Positions 14,581 through 18,087 of a stretch of DNA of 18,087 nucleotides are shown here, one piece after another (the stretch's first letter is position 1; the number at the start of each line of letters is the position of its first letter). Where the stretch lies: the NCBI GenBank assembly GCA_021151805.1, contig JAGKWN010000090.1:1-18087 (forward strand), read 5' to 3'. Both the position numbers and the translations under genes were made by a program. The notes under the pieces were generated by a model that was not told the DNA's origin, ran no database searches, and saw nothing but the letters and a program-made list of their open reading frames with translations. This DNA is from Cytophagaceae bacterium. Its GTDB lineage: Bacteria; Bacteroidota; Bacteroidia; Cytophagales; Cytophagaceae.

Positions 14581-15966
14581 ATGGCAACAGCAGTATTAGA
14601 CACACTCGCAGCGGCCGCTTCTATGGGTGATTCCATTAAAGCGGTTTCTGCAATAGCAACTGACACACTTGCTTCAAAATCTTCTCTGGCAGCAATAAGC
14701 GAGACTGTGGCTCAGCATGAATTAACAATGAACAATATCTGGATGATGATATGTACCGCCTTGGTATTTATTATGAACCTGGGTTTTGCAACGGTTGAAT
14801 CCGGATTGGCACGGTCGAAAAATACCACCAATATTTTATTTAAAAATACAATAACTCCTGCACTTGGGATTCTTATCTTTTGTCTGTGGGGATTTAATCT
14901 CATGTACCCAGGAGATGAATATGCTGGAGGTTTTTTAGGCTTTTCAGGATTTAGTCTCGACCCTCCTTTAGAAGATGGCGTATTAAATTTGAATTACAAT
15001 TCAGGGTTTACCTATTGGACCGATTTTCTGTTTCAGGCCATGTTTGCGGCAACTGCTGCTACCATTGTTTCTGGTGCTGTAGCAGAGCGTATTAAATTAA
15101 CCAGTTACATAGCATTTACATGTATTATGGTAGGAGCTATTTACCCAATGGTTGGCATGTGGAACTGGGGCGGTGGTTGGTTAAAAACGTTAGGCTTTTA
15201 TGATTTTGCCGGTTCAACCATAGTACATAGTATTGGTGGCTGGGCAGCTTTAGCTGGTGTTATTGTTATTGGTCCAAGAATTGGGAAATATGTTGATGGC
15301 AGGATCAACCCAATGCCAGGGCACAGTATACCATTAGCAACGATAGGTGTATTTTTATTGTGGTTAGGTTGGTTTGGCTTTAATGGAGGTTCTGTGTTAT
15401 CTGCCAGTCCGGCATCAACATCCTTGGTGTTAGTTACAACTTCTTTGGCTGCCGCTGCCGGCGCGATTGGCGCCTTAATTACTTCAGCAGTATATTTGAA
15501 AACACTGGATTTATCAATGGTTTTGAATGGTATACTGGGAGGGCTTGTAGGTATTACTGCAGGAGCCGATTTAATGAGTCCGAATGATGCTATTATAATC
15601 GGATTGATTTCAGGTACAGCAGTTGTGTTGGCCGTTGTGTTCTTCGATAAAATTAAAGTGGATGATCCTGTAGGTGCAACTTCTGTACACCTGGTTTGTG
15701 GTATTTTAGGGACATTATTCGTTGGAATTTTTGGCGATAAAGGTTTCGGAGGAACTGCAGAAGGGGCAGGAATGAATCAGTTGATAAATCAGCTGATCGG
15801 AATCGGAGCAACAGCAGCTTTTGTTTTCCCAGTTTCATATATCATTTTCACAATTATTTCTAAAACAATGGGCTTGAGAGTGCCGGCAAAAGAGGAAATA
15901 GAAGGACTTGATATTGCAGAGCACGGTATGAAAGCTTATAATATTGATGCAGATAAAGAATATTAA
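14581..15966 (+). CDS. amtB: Ammonium transporter (Amt family)
   Basis: Integral inner-membrane trimeric ammonium channel, 461 aa, about 11 helices. Seen: twin pore histidines in TIVHSIGG (H216) and TSVHLVCGILG (H370), conserved D208 in FYDFAGST, GAVAERIKL, WFGFNGGS, and a cytoplasmic tail GLRVPAKEEIEGLD...HG..AY that closely matches the tail through which AmtB binds GlnK. Two features stand out. The first helix region reads MNLGFATVESGLARSKNT, like the AMT1/cyanobacterial-type branch, and not the TPGLALFYGG form of enterobacterial AmtB. There are also about 50 Ala/Ser-rich residues before the first helix, without a hydrophobic signal-peptide core. Internal ATGs at codons 15 and 50 offer shorter starts, but the first ATG is kept as the frame is open and well used. 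It pairs with the upstream PII gene and ends at a strong terminator. Confidence 0.93.
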   Translation: MATAVLDTLAAAASMGDSIKAVSAIATDTLASKSSLAAISETVAQHELTMNNIWMMICTALVFIMNLGFATVESGLARSKNTTNILFKNTITPALGILIFCLWGFNLMYPGDEYAGGFLGFSGFSLDPPLEDGVLNLNYNSGFTYWTDFLFQAMFAATAATIVSGAVAERIKLTSYIAFTCIMVGAIYPMVGMWNWGGGWLKTLGFYDFAGSTIVHSIGGWAALAGVIVIGPRIGKYVDGRINPMPGHSIPLATIGVFLLWLGWFGFNGGSVLSASPASTSLVLVTTSLAAAAGAIGALITSAVYLKTLDLSMVLNGILGGLVGITAGADLMSPNDAIIIGLISGTAVVLAVVFFDKIKVDDPVGATSVHLVCGILGTLFVGIFGDKGFGGTAEGAGMNQLINQLIGIGATAAFVFPVSYIIFTIISKTMGLRVPAKEEIEGLDIAEHGMKAYNIDADKEY

Positions 15967-15978
15967 TATAAATCAATG

Positions 15979-16022
15979 ATATTGTACAAAACCAGGGCTA
16001 ATTTATAGGTTTTGTACAATAT
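15979..16022 (+). terminator. Strong intrinsic terminator after amtB
   Basis: ATATTGTACAAAACC (15979-15993) and GGTTTTGTACAATAT (16008-16022) form a perfect 15-bp stem with a 14-nt loop, followed by a T run to 16026. It begins 12 nt after the amtB stop and ends the glnK-amtB operon. The stem is long but mostly A-T. Confidence 0.85.
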
Positions 16023-16030
16023 TTTTACTC

Positions 16031-16066
16031 AAACATTGAATGTTTTCATAAAAAACAGCTAATTTG
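16031..16066 (+). promoter_or_regulatory. Dyad and weak promoter candidate before first DUF6089-like gene
   Basis: AAACATT and AATGTTT (16031-16045) form a 7-bp dyad around a single G. Inside it TTG (16036-16038) lies 21 nt before TAATTTG (16060-16066), which matches TAnnTTTG with one base missing. A dyad over the upstream promoter element would suit a repressor. A second palindrome, TCTTTCGAAAGA, lies at 16102-16113. All of this is motif-level evidence. Confidence 0.3.
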
Positions 16067-16128
16067 CTCTTAACAAAGATTAAACTAAGATTTTAGAAAA
16101 TTCTTTCGAAAGATTATTATCAATTCAA

Positions 16129-17013
16129 ATGAGGTCAGCAAAGTTATTCATCTTCACTTTTGTTATTTTTATTAATATAACGATATGCTCCAATGCACAA
16201 AATAAACGTTTATACAAAGGGCAATATCATCGTGGGAAATCTCAACCCAATATATCTTTACGAGGCATTGCAAAAAATGAATTGATTACACTTTTCGGAA
16301 CTACGGGCTTGGCTGTTTACAATGGAGATCTTTCGGGAAACGGATTAGGTAGTCATAGTTATCGGCCTCAAGGTGGGGGCGGGGCAATTTTAAGAACTAA
16401 TTATTTGGGAAGACGTCTTTATTTACGTGCCGATGTACGCTTTTTCAGACTCGCTGCCAATGATGTACATGAAGGTAGAAATCTTAATTTCAGATCCTCT
16501 AACTGGGAATTTCTTGCTCTTGGACAGTATGAATTTTTCCCTTATGAGAAAATGATGAGAAGAAGGACATTGATAAATCCCTATATTTATGCTGGTATTG
16601 GCTTAGTGACTTTCGATCCATGGGGAGAATTGCCTAATGGTAAATGGCATAAATTAAGGCCTCTTGAAACAGAACATGTTAAATATGGGAATGTTGCCTT
16701 TACGTATACTGCAGGATTCGGTTTAAAATTTAGATATTCTTACAAATGGAATTTTATGATTGAAGGTGGATATAGATTTACAACGACAGATTATATCGAT
16801 GATGTAAGTCAGTCCGCCTATCCTCCTAAAAGTTCATTTACAAATACTATAGCAATGATAATGTCTAATAAGTCGGGAAGTTATACTGGGCAACGCGGTA
16901 ACCCTAATAGCCGAGACGGATATTTTATGTTTTCTGCAGGAGTAACATACACATTTACTAAATTCCATAAAGCTAAATCTAAAACTTCTAAACACTTACT
17001 TCGTAAAACGTAA
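16129..17013 (+). CDS. Secreted outer-membrane-type protein, DUF6089-like, copy 1
   Basis: Predicted exported beta-barrel-type protein of unknown function, 294 aa. A signal peptide is clear: basic start MRSAK, hydrophobic core FIFTFVIFINITI, and a SNA|QN cleavage site after residue 23. The mature part alternates aromatic and polar residues as in outer-membrane barrels. Features shared with DUF6089-type proteins of Bacteroidota include LFGTTGLAVYNGDL (55-68), NPYIYAGIGLVTFDPWG (150-166), KLRPLETEH (175-183), YKWNFMIEGGYRFTTTDYIDDVS (205-227), and a final strand GYFMFSAGVTYTF. The tail after the last strand is basic (KAKSKTSKHLLRKT). The following gene is a clear paralogue. The family assignment is from remembered motif pattern. 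Role may be structural or adhesive at the outer membrane; none is proven. Confidence 0.85.
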   Translation: MRSAKLFIFTFVIFINITICSNAQNKRLYKGQYHRGKSQPNISLRGIAKNELITLFGTTGLAVYNGDLSGNGLGSHSYRPQGGGGAILRTNYLGRRLYLRADVRFFRLAANDVHEGRNLNFRSSNWEFLALGQYEFFPYEKMMRRRTLINPYIYAGIGLVTFDPWGELPNGKWHKLRPLETEHVKYGNVAFTYTAGFGLKFRYSYKWNFMIEGGYRFTTTDYIDDVSQSAYPPKSSFTNTIAMIMSNKSGSYTGQRGNPNSRDGYFMFSAGVTYTFTKFHKAKSKTSKHLLRKT

Positions 17014-17030
17014 AGTTGTTTTTACAGGAG

Positions 17031-17048
17031 TTTTATCTAATGATAAAA
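17031..17048. repeat. Small A-T hairpin between the two DUF6089-like genes
   Basis: TTTTATC (17031-17037) and GATAAAA (17042-17048) form a perfect 7-bp stem with a TAAT loop, 17 nt after the first gene's stop. There is no T tract after it on the plus strand, so termination is doubtful. A second dyad, AAACTA/TAGTTT with a 5-nt spacer, is at 17085-17101, ending 21 nt before ATG 17123. Confidence 0.3.
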
Positions 17049-17122
17049 TAAAGGAATTTAAAAGGATAAAAATTGGTATAAAACAAACTAATCGCTAGTT
17101 TCGGATCTTGCAACTGAATTTT

Positions 17123-18034
17123 ATGAATATAATTAGATTATTCTTATTGCTGACTTTTATAGTATTAAATGCATTAACCTTTGATGCTAACGCACAAAAT
17201 AGACGCATTTATAAAGGTCAATATCATAAAGGAAAATCACAGCCCAATATTTCTCTTAAAAATATATCTAAAAACGAACTAATTACATTGTTCGGATCAT
17301 TGGGATATGCTACTTATTATGGTGATCTGTGTGAGGGTGTTGATTGTTTTAAATTCAGACCACAAATTGGTGGCGGTGCTTTATTAAGAACCAATTTTCT
17401 TGGTAAAAGATTTAGCTTAAGAGGTGATGTGCGTTTTTTTAGGCTATACTCTGATGATTACTATAAATATAGAAATCTGGATTTCAGATCTTCGAACTGG
17501 GAGTTTTTAGCATTAGGCCAATTTGATTTTTATCCATATGCTAAAATGATGCGGAGGAGACCAAAGTTTAATCCATATATATATGGTGGAGTTGGCCTTA
17601 TGACATTTGATCCTTGGGGAAAAATGGAAAATGGAAAATGGCATAAACTACGTCCTTTGGAAACGGAACATACTAAATACGGAAATGTTGCATTTGTATA
17701 TACTGTAGGCTTCGGAATTAAATTCCGATATTCTTATAAATGGAACTTCATGGTTGAAGGGGGTTACCGTTATACAACTACAGATCATATAGATGATGTA
17801 AGTGCGTTAAATTATCCAAAGGCTTCCTCTTTTGATAACTCTCTTTCAGCAGCGATGTCCAATAAATCTACCAATTTTCCATATAATGGTACTGATGCAC
17901 AAACACCACAGGACTATAGAGGAAATCCCAAAAACAATGATGGTTATTTTATATTTTCTGCTTGTGTGACATATACCTTTACAAAGAATCACAGGCCTAA
18001 GTTTAAAGGCGATCAGCAGTTATTACGTAAGTAA
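17123..18034 (+). CDS. Secreted outer-membrane-type protein, DUF6089-like, copy 2
   Basis: Paralogue of the preceding gene, 303 aa from ATG 17123 (an in-frame TTG at 17108 would add five residues). Signal peptide: MNIIRLFLLLTFIVLNAL with an ANA|QN cleavage site after residue 24. By eye about two thirds of aligned mature residues are identical to copy 1, with long unchanged blocks such as NFRSSNWEFLALGQ-like, TFDPWG, KWHKLRPLETEH and KYGNVAF. Differences cluster in three places: the loop after NGDL/YGDL, where this copy has the cysteine pair CEGVDC; the loop after YLDDVS-like DHIDDVS; and an insertion near NYPKASS and GTDAQTPQDY before the last strand. These look like surface loops of a barrel. 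The basic tail (HRPKFKGDQQLLRK) is kept. It is 109 nt downstream of copy 1 and probably co-regulated. Function unknown. Confidence 0.85.
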   Translation: MNIIRLFLLLTFIVLNALTFDANAQNRRIYKGQYHKGKSQPNISLKNISKNELITLFGSLGYATYYGDLCEGVDCFKFRPQIGGGALLRTNFLGKRFSLRGDVRFFRLYSDDYYKYRNLDFRSSNWEFLALGQFDFYPYAKMMRRRPKFNPYIYGGVGLMTFDPWGKMENGKWHKLRPLETEHTKYGNVAFVYTVGFGIKFRYSYKWNFMVEGGYRYTTTDHIDDVSALNYPKASSFDNSLSAAMSNKSTNFPYNGTDAQTPQDYRGNPKNNDGYFIFSACVTYTFTKNHRPKFKGDQQLLRK

Positions 18035-18069
18035 AGTATATAACTACTTCATACATATAAAGAAAAAGC

Positions 18070-18087
18070 TCATGCAAATTTGCATGA
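18070..18087. terminator. Perfect palindrome at window edge, probably half of a terminator
   Basis: TCATGCAAATTTGCATGA is a perfect 18-bp palindrome ending exactly at the last base of the window. It is preceded by AAAAAGC, so if the sequence continues with GCTTTTT it would be a bidirectional A-tract/T-tract terminator 36 nt after the last stop codon. The continuation is not visible. Confidence 0.5.

Noticed and set aside
17031..17048. Terminator after the first DUF6089-like gene
   Set aside because: The hairpin is only seven A-T-rich pairs and has no following T tract on the coding strand; kept only as a repeat.
1..18087. CRISPR array, insertion sequence or integrase
   Set aside because: No regularly spaced direct repeats, no transposase- or recombinase-like protein, and no terminal inverted repeats with target duplications were seen.

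Overview
The window looks like chromosomal DNA from a Bacteroidota member, most likely Cytophagales and plausibly Cytophaga-like. The reasons are the moderate to low G+C, start codons without clear Shine-Dalgarno sequences, candidate promoters of the TTTG / TAnnTTTG type, a tRNA gene without an encoded CCA, and paired DUF6089-type outer-membrane proteins. Genus is inference from gene content only.

Region 1 (1-10127) is one end of a cell-surface polysaccharide locus (exopolysaccharide or O-antigen type). In order it carries a family 2 glycosyltransferase, two acyltransferase-3 membrane enzymes, a small four-helix membrane protein, a WcaF-like hexapeptide acetyltransferase, a WcaI-like GT4 glycosyltransferase, a class I SAM methyltransferase, a TylF-type methyltransferase, an oppositely oriented Wzx/MOP flippase, and a second family 2 glycosyltransferase. 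The logic is assembly of a lipid-linked repeat unit by glycosyltransferases, decoration by O-acylation and methylation, and export by the flippase. The first ~3 kb is markedly more A+T rich than the rest, suggesting a mosaic locus. No polymerase, initiating sugar transferase or export channel is in the window, so the locus extends to the left.

Region 2 (10213-10376) is a CAU-anticodon tRNA gene with a candidate promoter and a strong intrinsic terminator; it marks the right edge of the polysaccharide locus.

Region 3 (10394-13698) has a two-gene operon of a HAD-family hydrolase and an M50 site-2-type membrane protease, overlapping by 8 nt, facing a convergent aldehyde dehydrogenase of the succinate-semialdehyde type.

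Region 4 (13699-16022) is a long A+T-rich intergenic region followed by the nitrogen pair: a PII signal protein (GlnK/GlnB) and an Amt ammonium transporter, closed by a 15-bp perfect-stem terminator.

Region 5 (16023-18087) holds two tandem paralogous secreted beta-barrel-type proteins (DUF6089-like), ending in a perfect 18-bp palindrome at the window edge, probably half of a terminator.

I found no CRISPR array, insertion sequence, integrase, toxin-antitoxin pair or defence system. I do not see a convincing wholly new system. The most interesting items are the tandem DUF6089 pair with a cysteine-pair difference, the A+T-rich acyltransferase segment with an unidentified small membrane protein, the tRNA identity question, and several perfect dyads upstream of genes.
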